DNA from: Talaromyces rugulosus
Taxonomy: Eukaryota > Ascomycota > Eurotiomycetes > Eurotiales > Trichocomaceae
Direction: 5' to 3'
Assembly: GCF_013368755.1 (NCBI RefSeq)
Contig: NC_049564.1
Location: 4,162,001-4,226,000, forward strand
DNA length: 64,000 nucleotides
This document shows positions 32,765-44,392 of this stretch, one piece after another. The first letter of the stretch is position 1. Each line of letters starts with the position of its first letter. The notes beneath the pieces are model-generated. The model was given only the letters and a program-made list of their open reading frames with translations, was not told the DNA's origin and did not search any database. The translations under genes were made by a program, and so were the position numbers.

Positions 32765-35700
32765 ATGGATCCACTTAGCATATCCGCGAGCGTTATTTCC
32801 GTCATACAGCTGTCATCCGAAGTTGTTAGCTATATAAGCGTGGCCGCTGGGGCGACGAAAGAGCGAATATATCTTCGCAATGAGATACTCCGATGTGAAT
32901 CCATTCTTCAACAACTGAGAGATAACTCCGATAACGGAAATGAATGGTCTGAGATAATTTAAACCCTCGAGGCACCCGGCGCACCGCTTGGTCATTTATG
33001 GGCTACCCTAAGTATCCTTAAACTCAAGCTCCAGCTAAAGGAAGGCGTCAGGAAGGTACTCACAACCTTCAAATGGCCATTTTAAGAGAAGGAAGTAGGG
33101 AAGATTATTAGCGCGATTGAGCGTGAGAAGAATTTGCTAGGTTTGGCTTTGACAAATGACTGTCAGAGGCTAACCCTAGACATTAACAAGAGTGCTAAGG
33201 AGAATGCAAAACAAATCACACAGCTGACCATAGCTGTCACAGAGAACTTCAAGAAAAATCAGATCTGTTTTACCGAGTTAAAGGATGATATAGCACGTGT
33301 TCGCGATATACAGTCTGGCATAACTGACGAATTCGACCAACTGCACAGAATTCATCGCAATGAAAAGATCACTGCAGAGAGACTAGAAATTTCGAATTGG
33401 TTAACCTCGGTTGATTATGTCCTGCAGCAAGATGACTTTATCAGTCAACAACAAATGGGGACTGGCCAATGGTTTCTTGAATCCACAGAGTATCAGTCTT
33501 GGCTGAAATCCAATAAACAGACCTTATTCTGCCCTGGTATTCCTGGAGCTGGGAAAACAACCTTAGCATCGATCGTGATCAATGAACTATGCAGCCAAGC
33601 CCAAAATGATCCCACCATTGGGATTGCTTTTATTTATTGCAGCTTTCGACGACAGGGTGAACAGAAGTTCAATGATTTGCTAGCTAGCCTGCTGAAGCAA
33701 CTGGCTCAAGGCCGATCATCACTTCCAGACATGGTGAAATACATCTATGATCAGCATAAGATTAGGGGGACACGGCCATCATCAGACGACCTATTAAGAG
33801 CTCTTCATCACACGGCTGGCTTGTATTCGAAATTCTTCATTATCGTGGATGCACTTGAATGTCAGGTTTCCGATGGTTGCCGTACCAAATTCATCTCAGA
33901 ACTTTTCAACCTACAGGCTCAACAAGGTATTAGTCTTTTCGTGACTTCAAGACATATTCCAGAAATCACGGAGAAATTTCGCAATAGCGAGTCATTGGAG
34001 ATTCGCGCAAGCAGTGAAGATGTGCGACAATACCTTGATGGCCATATTTCTCAACTACCAGGGTTTGTGCTTAGAAGCATGGAGCTTCAAGAACAAGTCA
34101 AGACAAAAATTACCGGTGCTGTTGACGGGATGTAGGGTGATAATTTCACTTCTTTACGAAAGCTTGCTAATTTTGTTAGGTTTTTGCTTGCACGGCTTCA
34201 TCTCAATTCCTTGGTTGGGAAAAGGGCACCCAAGGCCGTACTTAATGCTTTGAATAATTTAGCCTCGGGATCTGATGCATATCACCATGCATACAAGGAC
34301 GTGATTGAAAGGATCAAAAGCCAGGTAAAAGACCAGGAAGAGCTTGCCAGGGAGGCTCTATCGTGGATTACATGTGCCAGAAGACCGCTCTCTACGGCAG
34401 AACTGCAGCACGCTCTGGCAGTAGAACTCGGAGAACCGGAGCTCGATAAAGACGATATTCCATATGTCGAGGATATAGTTTCTGCATGTGCGGGATTGGT
34501 CATTGTGGATAAAGAGAGCGATGTTATCCGCTTAGTCCACTATACAGCGCAAGAATACTTTGAGCAGAGAGAAATGGCGTGGCTCTCCAATGCTCAATCC
34601 TACATTACGGAGATCTGTATCACATACCTGTCATTCGACATTTTTAAAACGGGCTACTGTACAACAGACGCGAAATTTGAGTCGCGTTTACAGTCTAACG
34701 CTCTTTATCAGTATGCGGCGAAAAATTGGGGATATCATGCTTACATTTCTTCGGCGAAGAAAGAATTGATTTTGGATTCCCTTATGCTTGACTCCAATGT
34801 TCGGCCGCTAGCCAAGCCATGGTCGTTTCGAAACGCTATGCGGACGACCCCATGTACAGCCAAAGAGCTCCAAACGGAATGACAGGCACACATATTGCGG
34901 CTTTCTTCGGATTGCAAGACATAGTAATCGTCGGGCATAACCTAGATGGTAAAGATAGCCACGGACGAACACCGCTGTCATACGCGGCACAGATGGGACA
35001 TGATAGGCTGATTGAGGTATTGCTAAAGAATGACGGAGTTGATCCTGACTCCAAGGATCAATACGGGCGAACGCCATTGTCTTTTGCGGCAGGGTCGGGC
35101 AATGAACAGGCTGTTAGGTTGTTTCTAGCTACTGGTAAAATTAATCCAAACTCAAGAGTTACCAACGGACTCTATGAAGGATGGACTCCATTGTTATATA
35201 CGGAACGGGCAAAGAGCGAAGCAGTGGTCGAGCTGCTGCTCACGAAGAATGAAGTCGACCTTTTGGGTGCAGATAAACCGGCATCTTCAAGCAATTACAA
35301 TCCGTCAATGTGGGCATGCTGTTCCTGTGAACACTCCCCTTTGCCTGTTAGCGCCAGTAATGTTTGTACATGTTGCGCTCATGCCACCTGTAGCAATTGC
35401 TTTTGTGGTCCATATATCCTCGGGTTACCGAGAAGTTTTGGCGGAGTCGCATATGCGAACTCATGCTTCTCGGACTCGAAAACAGCGTGGGTTGTGACTC
35501 ACGGATTGGTTGCACGCTGTACGAGGGATGGACACCGTTATGGTACGCAGTTGAAAGGGGTTACGAAGGGGCCGTCACATTACTACTCGAGAACGACCGT
35601 GTCTGTCCGGACTCTAAAGATAATAATGGCCTATCACCTTTATCATTGGCAATAGGAAATAGACACGAAAATGTATTCAGGCTACTGCTCGCAAGTGACA

Positions 35701-36701
35701 GGGTTAATCCAGACTTAAAAGTAGCCAGCGGGTATTATGAAGGACGGACTCCATTATTATTGGCAGCAGAGAACGGGTACGAAATGATGGTCAAGCTGTT
35801 ACTCGAGAAGGGTGGAGTGGATATTAACTCCTGAGATAAGCACCAATGGACAGCATTGTCGTTTGCGGCAGCGGCAGGACACGATGGGGTGGTTAGATTA
35901 TTACTCTCGAATGATGAACTGAATCCAATGTCTGCGGATAAGTTCGGACGTACGCCACTGATGTTGGCGGCGGGGAACGGGCACGAGTCTGTGGTAAATA
36001 TTTTGCTCAATACACACCGAGTCGACCCGGAATTTCGGGATTGGAAATTTGGTTTGACGTCTTTGTCGTGGGCAGCAGGGCTCGGGTATGAAAATGTGGT
36101 CAAGCTGCTGCTCGCGACTGGGAAAGTCAATCCTGACTTCAAGAGTTTTGATGAGTTTCACAAAGGACGGACTCCGCTATCATGGGCATTGAGAGGTGGT
36201 CATAAAGAAGTAGTCGAATTGCTGTTAGCGACTGGTAAAGTCGATGCTGACTCAAAAACTACTATCTTTGTTAATGCTGGTCGGACATCCCTGTCATATG
36301 CCGCCGAAAGTGGACATGAAGACATTGTCAAGCTACTTCTGTCAACAGGGAAAGTCAATGCTGACTCAAAGACTACTGGAGGTGCTAATGCTGGTCGGAC
36401 ATATCTGTCATATTATGCTGAAAATGGGCATGAGGCCATTGTGAAGCTGCTGTTGGCAACCGATGAAGTTGATGTTGACTTCAAAGCTACTGGTCATATT
36501 AATAGAGGTCGGAATCCGCTATCTCACGCTGCTGAAAATGGGCATGAAACCATTTTCAAGCTGCTACTAGCAACCGGGAAAGTTGATGCTGATTCAAAGG
36601 ACACTGACTTTGATTCTGGTCGAACGCCTCTGTCATATGCTGCTGAAAATGGGCATGAGGCTATCCTCAAGCTGCTAAGGACTTGCCTCGCAGATTCATG
36701 A
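32765..36701 (+). pseudogene. NACHT-ankyrin (fungal NLR-like) gene, disrupted
   Basis: Starts MDPLSISASVISVIQL, the common N-terminal helical domain of fungal STAND proteins. In-frame TAA stops at 32960 and 33083 interrupt it (sites where a CAA glutamine would fit). A NACHT-type nucleotide-binding domain follows with P-loop GIPGAGKTT and a sensor-like FIIVDALE, then a true 48-bp intron (34132-34179) restores DGMFLLARLHL and the winged-helix region (LSWITCARRPLSTAELQHAL). Near 34805-34820 the frame shifts into about 15 ankyrin repeats (34890-36690). Between repeats 4 and 5 (about 35270-35490) a Cys-rich stretch is inserted and the frame shifts again; a TGA at 35832 cuts repeat 7/8. Such proteins act in heterokaryon incompatibility and non-self recognition; STAND ATPases oligomerise on ligand binding. 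With three stops and two frameshifts this copy cannot make the full protein, though sub-ORFs of 333 and 281 residues remain. Confidence 0.85.
36165..36690 (+). repeat. near-identical ankyrin-coding tandem repeats, 111-117 bp units
   Basis: The last five repeats are far more alike in DNA than the earlier ones: each has GGTCGGA/GGACGGA start, ATG-GGCATGA in the helix (AENGHE), AAGCTGCT and AAAGT-GATGCTGA before the next unit. Unit length is set by a variable 3-5 residue loop. Confidence 0.85.
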
Positions 36702-37200
36702 TCTCCATAGGACAATATTTTCTTGTTCAATTTGGTATGAATATATACAGTAAATACCTTTGTGTGTTAAAAACTTTCTTGGAAATAATATTCAAGCCCC
36801 ACCTGATGTCTAGTGCTAACTAATAATGAAAATTGGAGTTTGTGGTCAATACCGGAAATGCAGGAACATGGATACTGCTTAGCAACGTTGTAGCGACATT
36901 ATATAGGTTTACAACATATCAAAAAGATTATACAAGCATAACCATTATAAATATCACTATATATCCAATTTTCTAAGCGTAGTAACTTTTTGCGATATAT
37001 CAACAATGTAGTGACATTGTAAAATATAAAATAATTATAAACTACTTTCTATGTTATAGAATTTGATATTTCTATATTCTTTACTATATCTATATTTCTT
37101 AATATATTACAAATTAATTATAATTTAAATAAAAGCCGCAGCGCAGCCTGCACCAAGCTCTACAGAACTAATATAACAGCGTACTCAGAAGGCTTATAAG

Positions 37201-37475
37201 GTAGCCTGTATGCACCGATTTGACTAAATTAAGAAGCCTGCAAGCTGGTTAGTAAGGTTATATAGGGGGGATTAATAACGTACCAAGGAAGCTTGCAGGG
37301 TAGCCTGCAGGCCTGCATACACTAATTTGATGCTCTGAAAAGTCTGTAAGCTGGTTATTAAGACCTTATAAAAGGAATTACAACGTACTAAGCTGTAGTG
37401 AGGCCTGCAGACCTGCGCGCACTAATTTGACTAAATTAGAAAGCCTGCAAGCTGGTTAGTGAGGCTTTGAGGGGG
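37201..37475 (+). repeat. minisatellite, about 98-bp unit, nearly three copies
   Basis: Copies start at about 37201, 37300 and 37398. Shared blocks in each: RGCCTGYA-GCAC/CATAC, ATTTGA, AGYCTGYAAGCTGGTTA, and (copies 1 and 2) AACGTAC and AAGC. A partial fourth cop​y may precede at about 37170. Copies differ largely by C/T and G/A changes. Confidence 0.8.
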
Positions 37476-37845
37476 GAAGAAAAAAATGAATTTATATATA
37501 TATATATTTAAGTGTGGTGTTGATATGAATATTTACAAGGATCAGGGTAAACGTATTGACGCGTCTGATTTATTTTATAGATCTATTAATTCAAAAAACC
37601 AGTTTTTATTGGTACTATATATAAATTATATGATTGTAGGATGGTTACAAGGTTCAAAACATATCAAGATTTTGATATGTTACAAAAATTCGGTAATATT
37701 GTAAAAATTAGTTAATATATCAAAATTAGATACGTTATGATTTTATAATATATAGAAAAATGTTATTACAGTTAATAAATTGGCAATGTATCAATAAGTT
37801 AACAGTATTAATACTATTTTTTAGTTATATAACTGTTACTAAGCC

Positions 37846-37920
37846 TATCAACGTTGCCGCGACGTTGCTGAACGGTATCCCCATTCCCCCAAAAACCGGT
37901 ATTGGTACATTTTATCAGAA
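37846..37920. repeat. dispersed repeat fragment, related to 19737-20021
   Basis: Contains CAACGTTGCCGCGACGTTGC, GAACGGTATCCCCATTCC and AAAAACCGGTATTGG; two fragments near 19.7-20.0 kb share these blocks in the same order. Confidence 0.65.
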
Positions 37921-38516
37921 TCGTAAATACAGGTTATATTATTTTACCAAAATAATTAAATAGTATTAATGGCAATGACACGTTCACCACCACGTTAGCT
38001 CCAGGTGAAGGTTAAAAGTATTATTGTAATAAATATTCTGATATGACGTGAGAATTGGGGTAGAGGATGTACATACTTAGTGTTTGTGGAGAACTAACAA
38101 CCATTGACGAAAAGTGTCTAAACAATTCGTTATAAAACTTCTCCTTTATCACACCACCAGTTCTTGTGGGTATTTCTTCACTGCGGCAACAGGACCACCC
38201 ACCGGGTCAAGGTATTGGAAGGTCGAACTTCAATGTTCGTATATGCTGGAAAACAAGTGGTAGGGTTTCTTAGATTATCATGCAACAGAGTGCAAAAAGA
38301 AGACATATGAGAAATAGTCCCACTGTCAACATGGGGCGAGTTCGAATGCATAGTATGTAATTTTTTGTGCTCAAAGCTAGATCTAGACCGATCAAGTACC
38401 GGGGAGGAAAAAAACGGGGCTCCTAACAGCCGGGCACCAATAGGGGCGCTTTGCGAGATGCAGGTGAGGAACGATAAAAGCGGGTCTTCCGCCTATGCAT
38501 TCAGCCAATCAGATCC

Positions 38517-38723
38517 ATGATATTTGTTGCTACTCGTGGTGTTGCAACGCATCTTCCAAGAGCTCAAGTGCAAGCCTCATACAATGCATCAAAGGCTGGT
38601 TTGAACCAGCTGGTAGTTTACGTGGCCACTGAATGGGTGAGCCGAGGAATTAACGTCAATATATTCAGTCTAGGATTGGAAACACCGCTCATGTCCGTTA
38701 CCTTAACCGATCTACAACTGTAG
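38517..38723 (+). pseudogene. short-chain dehydrogenase fragment
   Basis: A 68-residue frame carries the SDR active-site segment: ASYNASKAGLNQLV (Y-x-x-x-K) followed by ATEWVSRGINVNIFSLG, equal to the usual (A)VEWA..GIRVN.ISPG. The Rossmann GxxxGxG region and Asn/Ser catalytic residues upstream are absent, and the C-terminal part ends in unrelated sequence. Closest type by eye: sorbitol/xylulose-reductase-like SDRs. A relic. Confidence 0.75.
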
Positions 38724-39296
38724 TGGCCTAAGTAGATACCTACTTTAGTAAGTGCCTTTTATCATGTGGCCTGTCTCTGATTAGGAATGATAATATGGCC
38801 AATCGCAAGTCCTACAGTGCCGATTGGACCTGGCTTGTTTATAGCACACTGCACTGCACCTACATCGCGTGCATTGAGGCATATCTAAATTACGTCTTCA
38901 AAATAGTTGACATTTCACGTAATCGCTTCCAGTATTTAAGTAATGGAATGGCGCAGCTTGAGATCGAGGGTGGCTATCTGTCGTGGTTCCAGATGTCATC
39001 AAGTAGGAACTGTCGGAGATGAATCGCTGAACGTTACTATTTTATTTATGTAAGTTGCACGTATAATAATTGAAGATTTTAATTGATGTTAGTATTTGTT
39101 TGAATACCATGGCCATCTACAAACGCAGATTATACACCAGTCAACAGAGAACTACCCATTAAAACAATATAGTAATTAAAAAGTGTATAAACAATGAAAT
39201 GTACTCGAATGCTGTGTGAATTACAGGGAAAAATCAATGAAATTGCCACCTAAGGGACATATTTATATGCAGACCGTGATAAACACCCTTATGCTA
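38724..39296. other. right border of the decayed block
   Basis: No gene. The compartment change to gene-dense sequence lies here. Confidence 0.4.
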
Positions 39297-41742
39297 TCAC
39301 GAATCATGGTCTTGCGACGGCTCACTCTCATCTGGTTGTTCCGAGGAGGCTGTTTCTGGCTTCTTGGGTCGACGAAGTGTTCCTCCCAGCCATGCCAGGC
39401 CACCACTTAAAGAATCGCTGAAGCTACGCAGGCGTGTCGATGAAGAATCATCGTTATTAGCGTTCTTGTTGATTGTAATGCCGTCGGCAGTTGGTTGAAG
39501 GGCGTCTCTGGTGGAATTAACACGAGACGAGCTGGGGGTGGTTGTGACGGCTGTAGAACTCATATTATGGCTCTCGCCCGGTAATTCAGTGACAAGTAAA
39601 ACCTCGCCGTTGTCGCCATTCGATTCACCAATGATCAGAGGAGCGGAACCCAGCCGCCGAACTCGGACAGACCTGCTGCGTTGGTGTCTTCCTGGGCTGC
39701 CTTCACCACGCCTGAGAGAATCTGCAACCACAGCAGACAGAGTGGAGGACAACGGGGTAATCAAAGGACCGGGTGTTAGTCGCAGAGTAACTGAATTCCT
39801 CGCGTTGGACTGTGGAGTGCGAGGAGTACTCCGACGTCGCTGCTCAGGCGTCCTCAGCTCCGCTGAAGGTTGAGCGGGGTGTGCTGAACCGTCCGAATTG
39901 GGTGGCTGCGCTACATCTTCCGAAGGAGCAGCTGGGAAATGAAAGAGGATTGGAGGTGTCTGTGATACGTGGGAGTTAAGTCCTGGAGGCGTTGCCGGCA
40001 CGCTATTATGTACAATTGGATCTGATGTCGTAGCTTTGATGGCACCTTTGGGCGAGGCCCAAGGGTTGTCGATAAGAGATTGGGGGCGAGGAGGTGACGA
40101 TGAAAATTCTTGGGATAGAGAATCCTCAGAAAATGAGCCTTCATGCTCTGATGTGGCAGGTGAAAGGAGACCTCTCGGCGTGTTCAAGGCATCTCCCTCC
40201 GAATTCATACTTTGTAACGAAGCTCTTGGCGATCGCGAGCGATTGTCGGCTTCAGTGCCAGTTTCACCTGGCTTACGCGTGCGTCTACCAGTGTCCCTAG
40301 GCTCATCCACAGAATCTCGGTACCGTCGGCCATTATCGAAGCCAACGCCGGCTTCTTCATCCTCTCCTTCCCCTTCTGAATACTCATCTTCGCGACGGAC
40401 TCGACCGCTAGTGATGAAATAAACACCCAGAAAGGTTAAAAAGCATCCACCTACAAATTTCAAGGCTCGAGACCGCGTGGTGGATTCGAAATCTCGATAT
40501 AAAACAGCACTTCCTGTGATGACGCAGAGGGTGAAGAGAACGAATTGAGTAGGGATGACCTGCGTGGAATCGAATCGTTGTAAAGCACGATTGATGTAGC
40601 GTATTTGCATCAAAGCACTAGAGACCAGTACCATACCAAGCAAATAAGAAATCGGAAAGGTAATGACATGCCAAAGCGTGAAAGACAGTAATGACGCAAC
40701 ACCTTTGGTTGAGAGCGCGGTATAGCCACCTGAAGAATCTGTAAGTTTTGAAAACAAAATAAGGAACAAGTTTTGTCGACATACCGAATAGGCCAACTAA
40801 GCCCACGTCAATCAAAATAGTACGACTACCGTACTTGTCACTCAAGCACATAAGAGCAACGATCAAAGCAGCTGTCAGCCCTAGATATAGCTCAAACTCC
40901 CATTTGGTGATCATGACCCAGATCTCATGTGGTCCAATTTTGGTTTCAGAGGTTTCTGCGCTTAGTACCACGACAACCGCACCGGCAATGGCAACAATAA
41001 CGCCCCAGAAATCCCGTTGTCGAAATTGCTCCTTCAGCATAAAAGGAGCAATGACGCAATTAGAAATCAGTGCAACCACTCCCAAAGGCGAAACAATCGA
41101 AGCCGGCGCGAATCCGTAGGCCAGAAAGTTGCCCATTTCTCCTAGGGTCATCAAGATAATGCCTGCCCACCAATATGGCGAATGGAGATAATTCGCCCGG
41201 TCATTTTGTCCTATGTCTTTGTCCCCAGGTCTCAGAGTTTGATCGGAGAGAACTGACCGATCCATATTATCGTGGTCTTCTCCTTCGGTTTCATAATCGC
41301 GGTAGGGCCGGTCTTGACGATCCCGAGGCTCCCGTCTGTCCGTTGCTCCTCCACCAACATTATTGCTATTATCATTAGGATCGTCTCTGTATGGGGCGTC
41401 CATTGAGCCGTAAGTGCTTGTCGATACATGTCTCCGAGATCGCATGCGGACTCGTTGGCCTTCGGCTTCTTGCTCGATACGTACGTGAGCGTACCGCTGA
41501 ATATTGAGCGCAAAGGATATCAGAATATTCCCGCATATCGCCACAATTATTCCAATAAAAGACGACCATCGTTGGGCCTGGTGTCCATTGTCTCCGTCGG
41601 CGTCTTGCGCTCCTATGAATAAGGATAGTAAGTTGAATGTGGTTGGAAGTAAGGATGGCGTGGAGAGAGCCGTGGTGTCGGGCACGGACAGCACCGTGGA
41701 TGTCGGACCTATCGATGCCATACTCGATAGCATATCGTCCAT
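39297..41742 (-). CDS. NIPA-type magnesium transporter (DUF803)
   Basis: Exons 41742-40785 and 40729-39297, 796 residues. NIPA proteins carry Mg2+ through plasma or endosomal membranes. Visible are the helices SFIGIIVAICGNILISFALN, AGIILMTLGEMGNFLAYGFAPA with the family-typical SIVSPLGVVALISNCVIAPF, then LLSFTLWHVITFPISYLLG, RYINRALQRFDSTQVIPTQF (a hallmark of NIPA) and FVGGCFLTFLGVYFITSG. A long cytosolic insertion (about residues 98-180, charged, Asp/Arg-rich) and a roughly 330-residue Ser/Pro-rich C-terminal tail are typical of the fungal version. The 55-bp intron is phase 1, joining LVGLFG to GYTALSTKG, and its acceptor is followed by conserved sequence. Confidence 0.93.
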
Positions 41743-42625
41743 TCTCTTCTAGCTAGGCTATCTGGAGGGGTTGCTTGCGTAAGAGCAACAGGATCGAAAG
41801 CTCAGTTGCTGACTCTCAGTACCACCTCGAAAGCTTAGTAGCAAGCGAAATATGACCCAGATAGTTTATTTAATAGTCGCATCGTGACTCAAGAAACATG
41901 ATTTCGTCGCTTTGTCCGATGCAAGAGGCTTTGCTTTCCCTTGCGCGTCCGATGCGCTCCTTTTTCTGGTCGATGTTCGGAAGAACTGGGAACAAGGACT
42001 TTCTGAAGAGAGGAAAAAACCGAGTTAGAACTTGGATAGGTTAAAGATGGTCTAGCCACAGTCGCCTGTAATACAGCATCAGAACTCACGGATTGGAGGG
42101 TAGACGACAACGACAAGACGCAACGCGAAGCTGGGAGAAAGCGGGTTACGGCGGCCCTTGCGGCGTAGGCGTCAACGTGCAGGAAGCCAACTGACGCTAA
42201 TCCCTCATCGGGTAAGGATGCAGCCCATTCTCGTGAGGATCGGCCACGCCGGCTGGGCGGGGGTTGCGCCTGTGTACTGTGAATATTGTTTGGCTATAGT
42301 GAGAAGAAGGACTAGATTTGCACTCTGCTCAAAATTTGCCTTTGCCAGCAACCTTACCGCCGGTTGGCAAAAGTTTCAGTACGGGCTTCATTAGTGTACT
42401 TGATTGGTCATTTGATGTTGATAAGTGGGCCCGAGTATATCTACCCCAAAAGAAGCATGAAAGAAGAACTAATGATTCAATTTCTAGATTTTCCAGTATC
42501 CCTCCCGTTTTCCTGATGTCTACCTAATACACAGATATCAATAACCTTTTCCCGTGCACCAGGCGCCTGTAGTATGTACAAATATGCGAACAGATATATG
42601 AATAATACGTCATAAGACGGAAAGT
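41743..42625. other. intergenic, upstream of NIPA gene
   Basis: Promoter and leader of the NIPA gene plus 3' flank of the WD40 gene. Frames here show no family likeness. Confidence 0.4.
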
Positions 42626-44392
42626 CTATCGCCTTGCTTTTTTCTTGTCAGGGCGCTCGTCCTCTTCATCACTGATTTCGGCATATATAGTCTTAGGCTG
42701 AGTCTTTTCCCAAGCCTTGGTGAAAATAGGATCCTTCTTGGCTTTGTCCGCATACTTCAGCAATGCTTCTCGAGGATCTTCGTCGCGCATGGAGCTGAGT
42801 GGAATGCTTTCGCGAATGTGCTTTGCATCAGGCTGCGACTTTGCAAACGGAGTTTGAGCAGGGAGATGCGGCCGACGAGGATCTCTTGAGCGCCCGGATA
42901 CTGTGAGGCCAACTGTGGGATGGCGAGCAGACCAGCTTGCCGCCGCTGACTGAGGCATGCCGTTTGCCCCGACACCCATTGAGTCACCAGAGAAACCTTG
43001 CGATATATCCGTTGTGAAGTTGGGGTCATCATCAACATGCCGTCGCTTGGGAGCTTTGGACATAACAAGAGCCGCGCCCTTGGTGGACATTGTCGGGTTA
43101 TAGAGCATGTGCATTTCGCCATTGACAGAACCCGTTAGGATTTGATTTAATTTATCGTGCCAAAGCACGGTGACCAAAGGAGACCCTGGTGTGACAGGCG
43201 TCACAAGCTCCGGTTTTAGTGTCGCTGGGTTCAAGATATGGAGATGGCCCGTGTCGGAGCCGGTGATGATGTTGGTACCAGTTGGCGAGAATTTGATGTT
43301 AGTCGTTGGATAATGATCTGAAGTTGACTGGTGGATGACGGTCGTGATGGGCTGCTTGAATTTCCGAGTATCCCACAGCTTGATAGTATTGTCGCCTCCC
43401 CTCGTCACTACCAACCGCCCATCAGCACTAATATCAACACCGCCGGTCCAAGTATCCCTGGTATGCGCGTCTCTGACCTCTGCAGCTGGTCTAGTATAAG
43501 GGCCATCGCCACTCCACATAGCTATACTGCCATCAAATCCCGCGGCAACGAGTACATTGGGCCCGCCCTGTTTTGGAGAAGCCCATGCAACAGCGGTTAC
43601 CTTTGTCCTTCCCGCTGAACCAGCAGCCCTGGACTTGTGAACAATAACCTCTTTTTGATTTCGGCCGACATTTACGTCCCAAATCCTAATAGTACTGTCT
43701 GTACCGGCAGTGGCGCATAATTTATGGTCCGTAGGGCTCCAAGCACCTGACGTAACCTCCGAGACATGGCCTTTGGTATTGTGCATGTCCCGCAAATACA
43801 TGTCACCCTTGACAAATTCGATGAGCACATTGCCATCCCGGTCGTAAATCTTCGGCTGGGGCGTGGCGGGAATAACCAACATTTGGCTAGGCGATATGGG
43901 GTTGAAGGCGACATAATTCACTGGGTGTGTCTCTTGTGCTGCCGACTGCTTCTTTGCACTCGGATCGACGGACTTGAAAGCTCGGATCGTAGAGGGCGTC
44001 ATTGAGGAAAAGTCGTGAAGTTTTATTGTGCAGTCCGTAGAGCCAGAAACAAGTCGACCTCCAGCTACATCAAGGGACGCTGTCGTCACGGCGCGTTCGT
44101 GTGTCTTGAGCACGAGCTCATGCGATACGGGGAATTCGTCTTCATCGTCGTCGTCGTCGTCGTCATCATCATTGCTATCACTGTCTGAATCTTTTACCGA
44201 ATCTTCTGCCTCTGCAGCCTTGGAGTCTTGTATTCTCAAGTCGCTTTGCGCATTTTGCGCGTCTTCGGATTTCGGCTTCACATCAGTTCGCTTTGATCGG
44301 TCGATTTGGGCGACGACATCGGTCTGCTTCTCTTGTTTCCCAAAACCGCTCGGAAAGAACTGTTTAAAAGCTTCCTCGTCGAAGCCGTCCAT
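42626..44392 (-). CDS. wdr70: WD40 repeat protein, WDR70 homologue
   Basis: Intronless, 588 residues. Starts MDGFDEEAFKQFFPSGFGKQ, the conserved N-terminal 'FPxxFG' segment of WDR70/gastrulation-defective-1 proteins, followed by an acidic tract (nine Asp/Glu in a row) and WD repeats: SGSTDCTIKLHDF, ATAGTDSTIRIWDV, VAAGFDGSIAMWSG, TRGGDNTIKLWDT, TGSDTGHLHILNP and LTGSVNGEMHML. The C-terminal tail (RDPRRPHLPAQTPFAKS and ISDEEDERP) is also typical. In fission yeast and humans WDR70 joins a Cul4-Ddb1 ubiquitin ligase and promotes H2B ubiquitylation at DNA breaks; the same role here is inferred. Nuclear. Confidence 0.92.
   Translation of the reverse strand: MDGFDEEAFKQFFPSGFGKQEKQTDVVAQIDRSKRTDVKPKSEDAQNAQSDLRIQDSKAAEAEDSVKDSDSDSNDDDDDDDDDEDEFPVSHELVLKTHERAVTTASLDVAGGRLVSGSTDCTIKLHDFSSMTPSTIRAFKSVDPSAKKQSAAQETHPVNYVAFNPISPSQMLVIPATPQPKIYDRDGNVLIEFVKGDMYLRDMHNTKGHVSEVTSGAWSPTDHKLCATAGTDSTIRIWDVNVGRNQKEVIVHKSRAAGSAGRTKVTAVAWASPKQGGPNVLVAAGFDGSIAMWSGDGPYTRPAAEVRDAHTRDTWTGGVDISADGRLVVTRGGDNTIKLWDTRKFKQPITTVIHQSTSDHYPTTNIKFSPTGTNIITGSDTGHLHILNPATLKPELVTPVTPGSPLVTVLWHDKLNQILTGSVNGEMHMLYNPTMSTKGAALVMSKAPKRRHVDDDPNFTTDISQGFSGDSMGVGANGMPQSAAASWSARHPTVGLTVSGRSRDPRRPHLPAQTPFAKSQPDAKHIRESIPLSSMRDEDPREALLKYADKAKKDPIFTKAWEKTQPKTIYAEISDEEDERPDKKKARR

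Larger units (their letters stand above)
36702..38516. other. AT-rich repeat-bearing stretch
   Basis: Contains degenerate copies of a CAACRTTGYRGCGACRTT motif at about 36892 and 37001, a three-copy minisatellite (37201-37475), and a dispersed-repeat fragment (37846-37920). No gene supported. Confidence 0.5.

Noticed and set aside
39511..41752. Open frames on the plus strand opposite the NIPA-type gene
   Set aside because: Shadows of the conserved minus-strand reading.
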